64,000 nt of DNA from Sisyra terminalis. Lineage: Eukaryota; Arthropoda; Insecta; Neuroptera; Sisyridae. Location: assembly GCA_958496175.1 (NCBI GenBank), contig OY292275.1, forward strand, positions 46,701,701-46,765,700. Reading direction: 5' to 3'. Of the stretch, positions 1-10,795 are shown piece after piece. The notes beneath the pieces are model-generated. The model made no database searches. It was given only the letters and a program-made list of their open reading frames with translations, and was not told where the DNA came from. Each line of letters opens with the position of its first letter. Positions within the stretch are counted from its first letter, which is position 1. The translations under genes and the position numbers were made by a program.

Positions 1-262
1 ATACAAAATTCATTTTTAAGACAATTTTATTAATACGTGTATTTCTTTTATTGTTTACATAATAGATCTCAAACCAATATTCATATTCCAATATTCGTTT
101 TCATCCCTTCTATAGTACAAGTAAAGTTTACAAACTATAATTTGGTAGAAATACATATAGATCAATTTTTTATTAAGATTTATAATCGAAGACTCTATTG
201 AAAGTTTTGGGTGATAACGAATGAATTTCAACAGTTTTTCTTTGAAATAGAAAATAGTTATT

Positions 263-485
263 TTCGATACATATGCGTAAAGTGAGGTTTTCTAGTAGGA
301 TGAAATTGATGCACAAGCTAAAGGGACTGATCATACACAACGAGATTGAGTGCGCTGTGTACCCCCACGAGGCCGCCAGGCGAGTAGGGGTAGGCGCACG
401 AGATCAAATTGTGTATGATCAGTTCCTTTAGCAAGTGTCTCAATTTCGTCCTACTAGGTACCTCACTTTAAGCATAAGTATCGAA
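263..485. repeat. Foldback element with long imperfect arms
   Basis: The outer arms of about 79 bp (263-341 and 407-485) are inverted copies differing at few positions, and complementarity continues inward, so nearly the whole 223 bp could form a hairpin. The centre (about 345-400) is strikingly GC-rich for this window and contains CCCCCAC facing a GTAGGGG tract. No ORF is present. No clear target-site duplication was found. The structure suggests a MITE or foldback element of unknown superfamily. Confidence 0.7.
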
Positions 486-491
486 CAAAAT

Positions 492-834
492 TTTTTGTAA
501 CGACTGCTTCTAAAGTTCAACAGAAAGAGATTGAGAAATTAATTATTTTTATTTATATATGAAAAATTTAAACTCTATAGTAAGAATAATTTATAGAAAA
601 TTTATGAATAACAACATTTTAGTTTAAACTACAGTCTAAATAATTACCTATATTAATTATTTCTTATCAAAGTTTATTTAGGTATCAATTTTATTTACTT
701 TTGCACACTGTTATTTACTTTCGCGCACGGTTTCTGTACTTTCGCGCACGCTTGCCAGCACGATGAGAAAACGGCTCTTTACCCCCGCCACACAACGCAC
801 GAAAGTTCAACTTTAGAAGCAGTCGTTACAAAAA
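492..834. repeat. Inverted repeat pair, 26 bp perfect
   Basis: A 26-bp segment at 492-517 recurs as its exact reverse complement at 809-834 (core GCAGTCGTTAC on the right). Between them lie repeats of TTACTTTCGCGCACG, one perfect pair and one degenerate, at about 690-755. It directly abuts the foldback at 263-485, so the two may be one composite element. No coding sequence was seen. Confidence 0.55.
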
Positions 835-2221
835 TGGCATAATTTTACACAAGAAAGCACATTTTACATCAAAATTAGCCATAAAAACTGAGCTACGACA
901 GTTTTGGTTCTATAGATATAGTTGGAATAAAAGAGTTTAAATACAATGGTAAAAACTATAGATGCCACCTGTATTAAAAATAAGAACAAATGAAAAAAAT
1001 CGAGCAAATAAGAACTGCAGATAGGAATAATATGATCACTTAGGTCCAAGATACATACTCGTTTTATTTGGAAAAATGGTACCTAATTCGGAAGTATATT
1101 TTGGCTAATTTGATATATTCCAGACCTAGAAATTACTTTGGGAATGCCCTAGGTATGCATCGAGCCCCAATAGGATATGCCCAATTATATCCAAGTTATG
1201 TGAGAATAAGAATAATATTGATATTTTTATTTCCTCTCTTTATCGTCCATTACACTGTACGAAATTTCACCCTCATATTTAAGTACAAATTTTTATTTCA
1301 AGTTAGTGCCCCCATACATTTTGTAATAAATATCCATTTAACTTTCCTAATGTATGCTATATACATACCAGTAAATATTAAAAACGTAATAAAAGTGTAA
1401 GTAATTTCACCTAAAAGCTTAATTTTTCTAAAATAGCCGACTAGTTTTGAAAGAATGTAGACATAAAATAATTACTTAGCAAAAGTATAAAAGTATAACA
1501 TGCTACTTTTTTTCATTTTTTATTTTGTTTTGAAATAATAACGAGAAGTTTGGGGTTAATGAGGTGTTATCATACGTAGTGTAATCAGGGTTAAATACGT
1601 AAGTGTACGCAGTACACACCTATATTTCTCGGTAGTATGGATTTTTTTCAGTTCTCTATTCTCTCAGAAAATGCAAAGTGAATACATTAATATTCAAACT
1701 TATTAAAGAATGTACTCAGTTGACATGTTAGCAAATTCTGAATTCCGAAACACGTACCTTTACTTGTCTTACAATACATGATTAAAGGGATTATTATTCT
1801 ATAATCTATACCGTGTATTATACTCGTACATTCTGTAATGCCAGCATTTTCTATTTGTTTCGTATTAGCGCTTTTATTTAATACAGGATAATGTTGATAC
1901 TTTTCTCTTCAAACAATTAAATCTTTAAAAATCAAAGTCTTTAGATATATCCTAACTTTTTTTTCTTACTGAATTAAAATCAGTTTCAATACATAGATAC
2001 AAATGGATAAATAAATATACAATTACTATTTTATTAATATAATTTTTAGGATTTTTTATACATATCTATACATGAAATTTAATGGTAACAACTACTTCTA
2101 TATGGTAAATGTTTTTGTTAAGTACTTTTCGAACATGTGACCCATGCTGTATCGATAAACGGTTAATTCATATAATATGTATTATACATTTTGTATAAGT
2201 AGTCAAATGTGTATACATATT
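835..2221. other. AT-rich intergenic DNA, no gene seen
   Basis: Only short chance ORFs without homology or codon signal are present. There is no recognisable RNA gene or repeat boundary. Confidence 0.6.
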
Positions 2222-2440
2222 GCATCCGTCGTAGAATAAAGGTACAACTTAAAAATTGAACTTGCCGGGAAATCGTTAGTAAAGTTCTTGCTATACATTA
2301 GTAAAACCTTTCGAGGTGGAGGAATATACTAGAGTTACCCTTCTATTCTACATACAAAATAGGCGGCTTCCTTATTGTAAAACTGTCGCTAACTCAAACT
2401 TGTAATTTTTGAGTAGTACCTTTATTCTACGACAGGTGCG
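2222..2440. repeat. MITE-like inverted-repeat element, family A
   Basis: The terminal arms share GTCGTAGAATAAAGGTAC on the left and its reverse complement on the right, with further matches into about 40 bp. Part of the same family occurs at about 56358-56430, where the TTGAGT-GTACCTT-ATTCTACGA block and the adjoining AACGATTT...CAAGTTCA block are both recognisable. It is a non-coding, non-autonomous DNA element, superfamily unknown. Confidence 0.6.
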
Positions 2441-3494
2441 ATATTATACAGAATGTACAAACAGCCAACTGTGTATAGATATATCTACATAGATATATGA
2501 TACATGATATATCTACATAGATATGTCTATGTATACATAGTCAATGTAAGCTTTTATTTAAAAACCGGTAACTTTCCGTGAAATATTCAACAATAACAAA
2601 ACTGATAGATAGCTAAAATTAGCGATTGAATTAAATCGATGTGACAGTTGAAACAAACGACATGATAGCTTGATTTTTAAAATTTGATATAATAATGATT
2701 ATATTTGTATTCCACTCACATGGATGCGTTTACCACTACCAATACTCTTTTTTCCTTGTCTTTGCCGCAACTAGAGACTTTCCGATACCTGTAAGTTATC
2801 GATACTTACTCATATAAGTAGTACTCAAATTGTTTTTTGATACTACTCATATGAGTATATTTAAAGTATCGATACTTATTCATATCGATTTACTTTTTAT
2901 TTATTTAATGGCATTAATATAAAAAGGGAAAAATTTCTTGGGAGTAATTGATATTCCCTTTTTTTAACAAGTTCCAAAATAATAGTCAAATATTTCTTTA
3001 TTACAAGTAAAGATATGAAATGAATCATCTTTTATCAATTGGAATTAATTGTTTATATTTGAATTTAAAAGATACACAGAAAACCCGATCACTTAAGCAA
3101 AGAACTCTGTTGCATCCAGATTTCCCAAAAACAATAACTGTTCCAGGTATTTTGGGAACAATATGTTCCTTGTTTGTGACATTGTTGCACTCGCTTTGGA
3201 AAATAAGCACTCATTTGGAATTAATGTTAAGGAATGTGCGTTCAGAAATCAAAAATTGTAAAGTAACATTCGTTCAATTTGATTCGATACCAAATACTTT
3301 CGTTTCGATAGTAGTTAGTATCGCAAGATTTATATCGATGCTAAAAGTATTTGGTATCGAAACAAAAGTATCGAGAACATGCTCGTATTTACTTGTATTA
3401 GAATGTCCCTAGCCACAACACATACGTTTGCTTATTATGTCTTTGAAATTAAAAGCAAATTGTATTATATTTTAGTTATCATAAATCACTTATA
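2441..3494. other. AT-rich region with small palindromic repeats
   Basis: A palindromic low-complexity run built of ATATCTACATAGATAT lies at about 2456-2545. Repeated CGATACTTACTCATAT-like blocks lie at 2798-2888. An inverted pair around CGATACCAAATACTTT lies at 3284-3365. No gene was recognised. Confidence 0.5.
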
Positions 3495-3896
3495 AGGGGC
3501 CATCCATAAATTACATCACACGTTAATGGGGGGAGGGTATCACTGTAATGTGACATAGTGTGACAAGGGGCAGGGGGAGTCTAAAGCTTTGGGACATTAC
3601 ATTTTAAAATTTAAGATACTAAAATACGAAATTTATATGTGAATAAAAATTTTTCGAACTTGATCTATATTTTTAATAATTTAGCACTCTCGCTATAAGA
3701 TTATCTCTCACATAACAATATTTAACTTCTAAAGCGGCGTGGTATTAATACGAAAAAAATGAAAACAACTTTTTTCTTTTGATTATTTTTGAAAAATGTG
3801 TGACGTCACATCAAGGGAGGGTTCTAAAAATGTGACAAGGACGGGGGGAGGGGTTTAAAAGTTCTAAAATTCGTGTGTAATTTATGGATGGCCCCT
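3495..3896. mobile_element. MITE with GGGGCCATCCATAAATTAC termini
   Basis: The left end AGGGGCCATCCATAAATTAC and the right end are inverted copies over about 25 bp. Internal sequence is non-coding with G-rich tracts next to each end (GGGGGGAGGG and its counterpart). Termini of this kind recur in many insect genomes, as I recall. I could not define the duplication or assign a superfamily. Confidence 0.75.
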
Positions 3897-5365
3897 AACT
3901 GGTGTGCCAGTTTAGGCACTACCGGAAGAAGCTACGGCAGTGGATTGAAAACATCTTTTTAACTATACTAAAGAAGTATAACTTCTCACGCGCGTACATA
4001 AATACACACACCGTTTTTTCCCCCCTAAATACTAATAAAATAACGAAAAAATTCAGAATTTATAGAATTTTTTGTCAAATTGTTTCCTGATTCCTATCCA
4101 ATGAAATTTACTGACTTTTCAGATTTCCTTAACTGTAAGATAAGTGCTTGTCTCCCTTGACATTTTCTGGCTTCCCAGATTTCCCGAATAATTGAACATC
4201 CTATCCTAAGAAGTAGTGCTAAATCTACAGTAGTCAACTCAGGAAAATTCCTTTTAAAATAAATATTTAAAAAAAAAATGGATCTAAAATTTTTAATACG
4301 GCGGTAAACTTGTACGAAATATCTAGCAAAGATATGCTTCTACAAAAAAATAAAGAAATACTTCTGCATTTTTTATTTGCATTAAAACGTATAATTTGTA
4401 TGCGAAAAAATGCTCTTAAAATTAAATAATTTCATAGTGAATTACATAAATTCTGATAAGTGATTAAAATGTTTGTAATAATTTCAACTAAAGACCGATT
4501 TTGAATTTGTTTAAATGGCACATTGCTGTGCCCTCACGAAAAAAGGACAGAAATTATGTTGAGTTTTTGGTCCTTGTTTCTCTTAGTATTCACGGCTCTT
4601 ACAAATGTTGTTGTGCCGGCCAACAACTCGCAGCGTATATGTCTAGAGAATCCACATCATTTACGAGAATGAGGCGAAAATATTGGTGTGTGTTGAAAAA
4701 AGTATGCAGCTCTCTTTTTACGACCAATTATCACGAGTGTCACGGAAATTCTCAGATAAATTTTCTCATCTTGGCTGACGAGCTGAGAAATAAGGAGATG
4801 CTAATGTGTGTAACGTGGGAGTGGATGGTGTTGGCTTTGTTTAGGGTTGTGAGGCATTGGGAATGGGATGTGTGATGCGTGTGGAACAAAGAGTGGTTCA
4901 TTGAGAATGCCATTGTGGATGATTAGGTGTTTCTTGGTCTGAAGCGTCATCTTGACCAGAAAAGCGCACGTCAAGCACTCGGTCGACTTGGCGGCAAAGA
5001 TCAAAGCGTTCCGCGGATATTGATATAATGTGTAATGAAACGTTATCTGCCGCCTATCTCAACCATTAGCATGCGCATGTCGGACCGCTTGATGGATGAG
5101 TAACTTGCCTACCTGGTGCTCACTTTGCCTCATGAACCGACTCAATTTTATATATTATTATGCCTCACTGTCTTAATTACAGTACCAATCGTACTTCATA
5201 CTAACATTCGTTTTCAGATTTCATTAATTTCTTAATTCGTAAAAACCGTTCCCATTTCATCTTCAAAAGATCTCCACACCAAAGCAAATTTCTAATTTTT
5301 ATTCTAATTTATCGCGACTAAACATACAAAACATGTATTTTGCTATGTAAAATGTATATTCCCTT
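3897..5365. other. Intergenic DNA, locally less AT-rich
   Basis: Most of this stretch is ordinary AT-rich DNA. The part from about 4580 to 5120 has clearly higher GC and holds the possible zinc-finger remnant listed separately. Confidence 0.4.
4801..5045 (-). pseudogene. Possible C2H2 zinc-finger remnant
   Basis: The minus-strand frame encodes a stretch with one exact C-x2-C-x12-H-x3-H spacing (ECLTCAF ... KKHLIIHNG), followed by a histidine/proline-rich tail and a stop. The usual hydrophobic positions of a C2H2 finger are only partly kept, and there is no start codon, second finger or clear splice site. It could be a decayed gene exon or chance. The higher GC of the block is the only other support. 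Confidence 0.2.
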
Positions 5366-5455
5366 TAACATTGATAAGTTTTTTATTTACTTCCGAATCA
5401 CAATCAATTAATGGATAATAATATATATAAGTCTTTGAGATTCAATTAAATTTCT

Positions 5456-5504
5456 TTATTACGACGCGTTTCGACAGTTTTAAACTGTCATCATCAGGTA
5501 ATAA
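5456..5504 (-). ncRNA. Hammerhead ribozyme motif, left arm
   Basis: This is the reverse complement of the motif at 5595-5643 and is unmutated relative to it. It has stem I TTATTAC/GTAATAA, core CTGATGA, stem II GACAG/CTGTC, GAAA, and a GTC cleavage triplet. It is predicted only and has not been tested. In a full-length transcript it would compete with pairing between the two arms. Confidence 0.6.
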
Positions 5505-5594
5505 TACAGAATAATAATTATTTTGTCAATTTTAAACAAATTTCATATAGGTTTAAAATTTGTTTAAAATTGACAAAATAATTATTATTCTGTA

Positions 5595-5643
5595 TTATTA
5601 CCTGATGATGACAGTTTAAAACTGTCGAAACGCGTCGTAATAA
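5595..5643 (+). ncRNA. Hammerhead ribozyme motif, right arm
   Basis: Stem I pairs TTATTAC (5595-5601) with GTAATAA (5637-5643). The invariant core CTGATGA is at 5602-5608. Stem II is GACAG/CTGTC (5610-5614 and 5622-5626), and GAAA follows at 5627-5630. Stem III is a minimal ACGCGT, and the cleavage triplet GTC ends at 5636. The one departure from the textbook core is an extra T (5609) between CTGATGA and stem II. Hammerheads with very short stem III are known from Penelope-like elements. Activity here is inferred. Confidence 0.65.
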
Positions 5644-6003
5644 AGAAATTTAATTGAATCTCAAAGACTTATATATATTATTATCCATTTATATTCCCTT
5701 ACTTAGGTACCATTTGATTAAAAGTAAACACTTTGCAAATTCCTCTTAAAAAATTACACAGGTCTACAAAATTCAAAATTTTTGTTTGCCACACGAAAAC
5801 ATGTTTGGCCACCAAACAATAGCAAATCTATGAAAAAAATGGTAAATAAAGTTTCTTTGGGGCACCAAAAACTTCACATATTTTTTATGAAAAGTTGCAA
5901 ATATTAGGGGTACTGGAAAGTATTGTCGTTTTTTCAATATACAATTAAAACACAAAATTTTGTAACAACTATTCTGTTTTAAATCAATGATGTATACTAA
6001 AAA

Positions 6004-6862
6004 TGCCACGAATAGTACTTTGGCCGAATATTCGGCAAGTCTCTTGGCCGAAGCACCGAATATTCGGTGACACTTAGTACCGTTAGCGAGTGAGGTTTAA
6101 AGTTTAAACCTAATTTATAATTTAACTTTATAGTTTATGAGGAAAAGCGAAATCGTTTGCTATCAACAAACGCTGAAAAACTTGTTTTCATTCATCATAA
6201 CTTACCACTGATAGATTTTAAGTATTAATATGCTATGATAAAATAAATTTATAAGTTAAAAGCTATTGGTGAAATAAGAGCCTTTCTGGGTAATATTTTG
6301 CATTTTTTTCTAATTTACTGTTCGGTGTGAATAGTCGAACACCGAATATTTCGAATATTAGTTTCATTTCTAATTTTTATCCATCACAACGTATCACAGA
6401 TTGATTTTTATTTTGTAAAAAGTGCAGAAATTTATGATTAAAATAAATATTAAGAGGATCTGAAAGTAATGGCATTACTGAACCTATCGACATTCAATTA
6501 CCATTTATCGGCTTATAAGTCGTTCCTAAAAACATTTTTTGACTAGTGTCACTAGTTAACTCACAAAAGATTAAAAATATTTCTTATTCGAAGCTTTATA
6601 TTGAAATGGTTAAAAAAATTCCCAAAGGAATACAAATTCGGTATTATATGCTTCGAAATTAAAGCTTGTGTAAACATTTTGTGTTTTATTTTTATGTTAA
6701 GAAAACGACATTGGTTTCCAATTTCCTATATACATTTTTGAGTAAAATATGCTTTTTTTTTGATGATTTGGTATTCGGCCGAATAGTAAGCAATATTCGG
6801 CCGAATACCGAATATTAAAAAAAGTAGCCGAATACCGAATAGTGGCCGAATAAATCGTGGCA
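6004..6862. mobile_element. MITE-like element rich in TTCGGCCGAATA
   Basis: The termini TGCCACGA (6004-6011) and TCGTGGCA (6855-6862) are inverted copies. Both ends carry clusters of the palindromic TATTCGGCCGAATA/CCGAATATTCGG motif (6023-6072, 6772-6851). The interior is non-coding and AT-rich. Repeated subterminal motifs are typical of hAT-type elements, but the 8-bp flanks do not match, so the superfamily is uncertain. Confidence 0.5.
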
Positions 6863-6885
6863 TATCTAATATACACTCCCTGACC

Positions 6886-7365
6886 ATATTATTATTAGAC
6901 GCACTTAAGATTTAATACAAAATGTACTTATTCTACTAAATTAAATTTAATATTGTTAACTTTTTACATTATAAAAAGTTGTATTGATTTTTAAGAAACT
7001 TATTTCCTGGGTAAGGGTAAAACTTTGTTTATTATCCTTATTACCCTACTTTAGGATAATAGCCTTGATTTGAAACCCATCGAAAATATGTGGAAGTTGC
7101 TGCAGAAAAAAGTAGCTAAAGAGGTGGTCACAACAGAAAAATAGCCCTTAGAAAAAATATTTACGTATGTAATCATTGTCCACAAATATAGCAGACGATG
7201 TTGTCCTACATAGACAGCATACTGCGCAGAATGGGACCTTAAATATCAGTAAACGGGCTTTCAATTAAATATTAAACAATTCAGCTCGCCATAATTAAGG
7301 AGATGCTTGATTTGATGGTAAAAATTTATTTTTTAGTGAATATGTTTTTTGGTCACGCTAGTTGG
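6886..7365 (+). mobile_element. Decayed, internally deleted Tc1-like transposon
   Basis: The left end (about 6886-6915) has a CCCTGACCATATTATTATTAG-type terminus followed by GACGCA, resembling Tc1-like inverted repeats. A degenerate counterpart (GGTCACGCTAGT, 7351-7362) marks a possible right end. Between them is a remnant of the transposase C-terminus, listed separately. Most of the coding region is missing. Confidence 0.45.
7055..7243 (+). pseudogene. Tc1/mariner transposase C-terminal remnant
   Basis: The plus frame reads DNSLDLKPIENMWKLL, matching the conserved SPDLNPIENLW block that carries the last catalytic acidic residue of Tc1-like transposases. A basic KKVAKE stretch follows, then an in-frame stop at about 7142. 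The rest of the same frame (HKYSRRC, then a second stop) resembles the usual end of the protein. It is non-functional: only about 60 codons remain, with at least two stops. Confidence 0.6.
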
Positions 7366-9148
7366 TAATAAGCGTAATAAATAAAATTTGTACAGGAAAG
7401 TTAAACCCAATCAAAAATATGGACCCAAAATAAAATAGGTCTTACTTCAGGTTTTATACAAAAACCTATGGCGTTTCTTTTAATATGACCAAGGACTTTA
7501 TCAGCCTCGATAGTATCAACATTTTGACATCTACTGTGCAAATTTTTAATGTCATATTAGTAAAAATCGATTACTAAGGAAAATATAATTGTTTGATATT
7601 TTCCTTTTTTGAATATCACTTAAGTTTTCAATTTTTTTATCACTTAGTAAATGTGGTAATGCTTGAAATAAATAGAAATCCGATGAAATAACTTTAGACG
7701 ATTATAGTGGGTACGGCAATATTACCTTCCCGTTAATTAATTAGTTTTTTTCAGGGCTTTTCTTCAACAGAGTGGTCTTCTATTACCGTGTTGCAGCATA
7801 GAATTTTATCTGCTAACAGTTTTTGGACAGTTTTGGGTATTTGGCCGATCGATTAAAATTGATTAGGATTATTTGATAGCTCTTTGACTTTCTGGCATAC
7901 ATTTGGCGCCATGTCTCCCCTTAACTTTTTATTGGTCAAATTTTTTGTCATATTTCGTTGGTACTAGTTGGAGAAATGAAAATTATCGAATTTGAACTAA
8001 TTTTTTCTGCGTTGGTAGGCAACCATTTCAACATGAGCTTTGATTATCTTTTCGATTTGATGTGAATATAACTTAACTATTTCTGTGAATCATCAATCTT
8101 TGGCCTTTGGCAAACTATTTCACCGGATTCCTCGGGTAAATATATGCTATAGATAATTTTTTCAATTAATTTTTACTAGATAAAATAGGTACTGGATGTA
8201 AAGAATTAACGATTAATATTAATTAATATTATAACGATTTGGTTAGGATTTAGTCTTTCTCAAGTGCTTATTACTAACAACTTTCAAGGTTTACCAAAAA
8301 GTGCTTAGCAGTATTAGGAAAATATTAAAAATGATACACATCAAATAACAAACCCACTATTTAAAAAGTGATAAAATATAAAATTAAAATCATTTTGCTC
8401 TTATATTCCCTCAAATTAAATCAATGTTTTTTACAGCAAATTATTTCCAAAGGAGACTAAAGAAATGACTAACTGTACTTCAAGATATTGTGAAAACAAT
8501 AAGTTCCATGTTACATCACAAGTAAAGGATGATCGAAAATATACAGTTGAAGTAAATGGATCATTTTAAAATTAAATGGATATTAACTTATCCCTGAAGC
8601 AGTGGTAGAGCGAGAGTTTCAGTTGCCTGGGGCGACAAATTTACCACACTGTTATTTAATATTCAAATCTATTTTTTAAAATTTGTATAAAGACCTTCAG
8701 ACTCGGGTTAACGTTTACTGCTATAAGATAGTAATCACCGGATGGAGTAATAAGAATAGGCATGTAAAAGAAATTCGGTCATAATCTGTGTATAAAGTAG
8801 CACTACAGTTTCGCTTTAATAAAGTTATTAATAGTAAGTACCTGATGACGAAATTGTCGTCGAAACGTAGTGCTATAGCCACATATCTGCGTTTTTTTAC
8901 GTTCGCATTCTTGATACTTATCAGGTGCTAAGCATTCTAAAGGAAAAGTGTATGGGGGGCGTAGGATCTGGGAAAAGGGAATGTTGCAAAATTGATCGCT
9001 TTTAATGCATAATCCAATCTACTAAGAAAATCACATAACAAATAGTAATGAAAAATAGTTTCTTCTTAATCTTCTAAATAAGTTTATAATTGAATTTTAC
9101 TTAATTTAACTAAATACGGATATAAGATTTTCGGCTTATATCTATTTT
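7366..9148. other. AT-rich intergenic DNA
   Basis: No gene was recognised. A short open stretch at 8450-8569 (MTNCTSRYCENNKFH...) has no family I can name. A hammerhead-like motif at 8838-8873 is listed separately. Confidence 0.5.
8838..8873 (+). ncRNA. Solo hammerhead-like motif
   Basis: CTGATGA is at 8842-8848 and GAAA at 8862-8865. A hairpin lies between them (GACGA/TCGTC, which would take up the last two core bases). Short stem I candidates GTAC (8838-8841) and GTGC (8870-8873) can pair with one G-T wobble. A longer pair, GTAGCACTA upstream and TAGTGCTA downstream, brackets the motif. It probably derives from the same Penelope-like family and may be degenerate. Confidence 0.4.
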
Positions 9149-9419
9149 CAAGGGCGGATTTAGGGGGGGAGGAGGTAAGGGGGCACGTGCCCCCAGGGTA
9201 TTTTTGTGTACTGTGAAGATTCCATAACAGTACATACTTAGAAGCAAATCAAATTATTAAAGTTGTGAAAATATATGGATAAAATAACAGAAAGAACATC
9301 AGCGAAACTAGTCTATTTCTGGCTGGAATTGCGAATATTTTTCGTGATCCCTTTCACGTACTTGCAAATGAAAGATGATATTGTGCCCCCCCTAGAAAAA
9401 AATCCTGAATCCGCCCTTG
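9149..9419. mobile_element. hAT-type MITE
   Basis: The ends CAAGGGCGGATTTAGG and CCTGAATCCGCCCTTG are inverted copies, with G-rich and C-rich tracts (GGGGGGCACGTGCCCCC) just inside. The 8-bp flanks TCTATTTT (9141-9148) and TCTAATTT (9420-9427) match at seven of eight positions, as expected for a hAT target duplication. The 271-bp interior has no ORF. Confidence 0.75.
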
Positions 9420-9427
9420 TCTAATTT

Positions 9428-10392
9428 CCATAAAATTTGCTCTGAACTAACAACACTTTTATCCCATAATAATCCTTGTGAACAATTGTATTAATGATTT
9501 AAAAATTTAGAAATTCGGGAGTTATTTTGAAGGGGAGGGGGAGTAGATTGCACTCATTGCTTTCTTCCTGTGTTCATTTATGTACTTAACTATTGAAGGA
9601 CAAAAAACCAAGAAAATCAGCATATTTGTTGGACGATAAAACTATTATGAATGGAGATAAGAAGTTAAAGCTTTTTAAGCGTAAGTATTTCAAGAAAAAC
9701 GAGAATGAATGGGACTCAATACTTCGTTTAAATATAAGAAAAGGTTAAAGTGGTCTGAGTCTAAGTAGAAGATTAAGCACACATTTTTATTTGGTAGAAA
9801 ATAATTTGTGTGATATTAAATATTCTTTTAGTATTTTATTACCAATAGTACTTTGCTAGTTTAATACTTATGTATAATATTCAAGTACAGCACAAGAACA
9901 ATTAACCGAAAAATTAATTTCATAAATTGATATTAATTTTGACCATTTAACATTTTATTCAAACTAAATAAATTCTAAAACAATTTGGGAAAAAATGTAA
10001 ACATTAAAGTATATCCACTAGTGGCTATGATATCTAGTAATTGAAATTAAAAATGATTAATCTTTAATTTATTTATAGAAATTTAATGCTTATTATAAGA
10101 ATATATACCAGGAGAACGAACGAGAGAGGCTAGTTGTTAATACTTGCGTTCTCAACAATTTGGATAGGCTTAGTTAATTTTTTTGCCATAAGCAGCGCAT
10201 TGTCGAGAAGATACTAGATGAATTGAAATATTATTGGTTGTTCGTTTTTTTATTGCTATTCAAACTATCAAAAAATTATATTCTTTTTCTTCTTATACTT
10301 TAATACCTTTATTATAACATACATTTATAATTGTTCAATTCTTCTTATTAATAGAAAACAATTTACTTTGGAAATCATTACCTCCTTGTAAA
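9428..10392. other. AT-rich intergenic DNA, no gene seen
   Basis: There are no long ORFs, repeats or RNA genes that I can support. Confidence 0.6.
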
Positions 10393-10403
10393 TTATATGA
10401 AAA

Positions 10404-10784
10404 AAATTTTAAATAAGAAGACAATTCAGGTTATTTCAGATCGGTTTTTTTTATTTAATATTTTTACTATTCAATTAGCTACGTTTCGTTTACTAATCGT
10501 AACTTCATCAGGCTTTTTGATTCACAAAAATAAAATATTTTCAATTTAAATTCAATAAATAAATATGTAAGTAAAAAAATAAATAAATAATTCAATAAAT
10601 TTATTTATTGAATTTAAATTTAAAATATTTTATTTTTGTGAATCAAGAAGCCTGATGAAGTTACGATTAGTAAGGAAACGTAGCTAATTAAATAATAAAA
10701 ATATTAAATAAAAAAAAAGATCTGAAATAACCTGAATTGTCTTCTTATTTAAAAAATAAAAGCTGAGATATGAATTTTATCATC
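10404..10784. mobile_element. Penelope-like foldback element
   Basis: Inverted arms run from about 10407 and end at about 10754, with an AT-rich centre. A non-palindromic extension of about 30 bp (10755-10784) lies on the right. A perfect 11-bp duplication TTATATGAAAA flanks the whole (10393-10403 and 10785-10795). Each arm carries a CTGATGAAG-stem-GAAACGTAGC motif: minus strand at about 10477-10514, plus strand at 10649-10684. A 3-bp stem I (AGC/GCT) fits both. The right copy has lost one stem II base (GTAAG instead of GTAAAC). Confidence 0.7.
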
Positions 10785-10795
10785 TTATATGAAAA

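Larger units (their letters stand above)
5366..5689. mobile_element. Palindromic Penelope-like foldback element
   Basis: The segment 5410-5689 is a near-perfect 280-bp palindrome (arms about 134 bp, loop about 12 nt centred at 5549). A non-palindromic 44-bp extension, 5366-5409, lies on one side only. The whole is flanked by a perfect 11-bp duplication TATATTCCCTT (5355-5365 and 5690-5700). Each arm carries a complete hammerhead-ribozyme motif. A shorter relative with the same extension sequence is at 12072-12270. There is no ORF, so it must be non-autonomous. Assignment to Penelope-like elements is inferred from the ribozyme, the one-sided extension and the GIY-YIG remnant elsewhere in the window. 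Confidence 0.75.

Noticed and set aside
1068..1400. 110-codon ORF with hydrophobic segments
   Set aside because: It starts at a non-ATG codon, is rich in Ile/Phe/Tyr as expected of AT-rich noise, and has no splice partners or domain.
8450..8569. Short ORF MTNCTSRYCENNKFH... as a transposase or zinc-finger fragment
   Set aside because: It covers only about 40 codons with no diagnostic motif, so it could not be told apart from chance.
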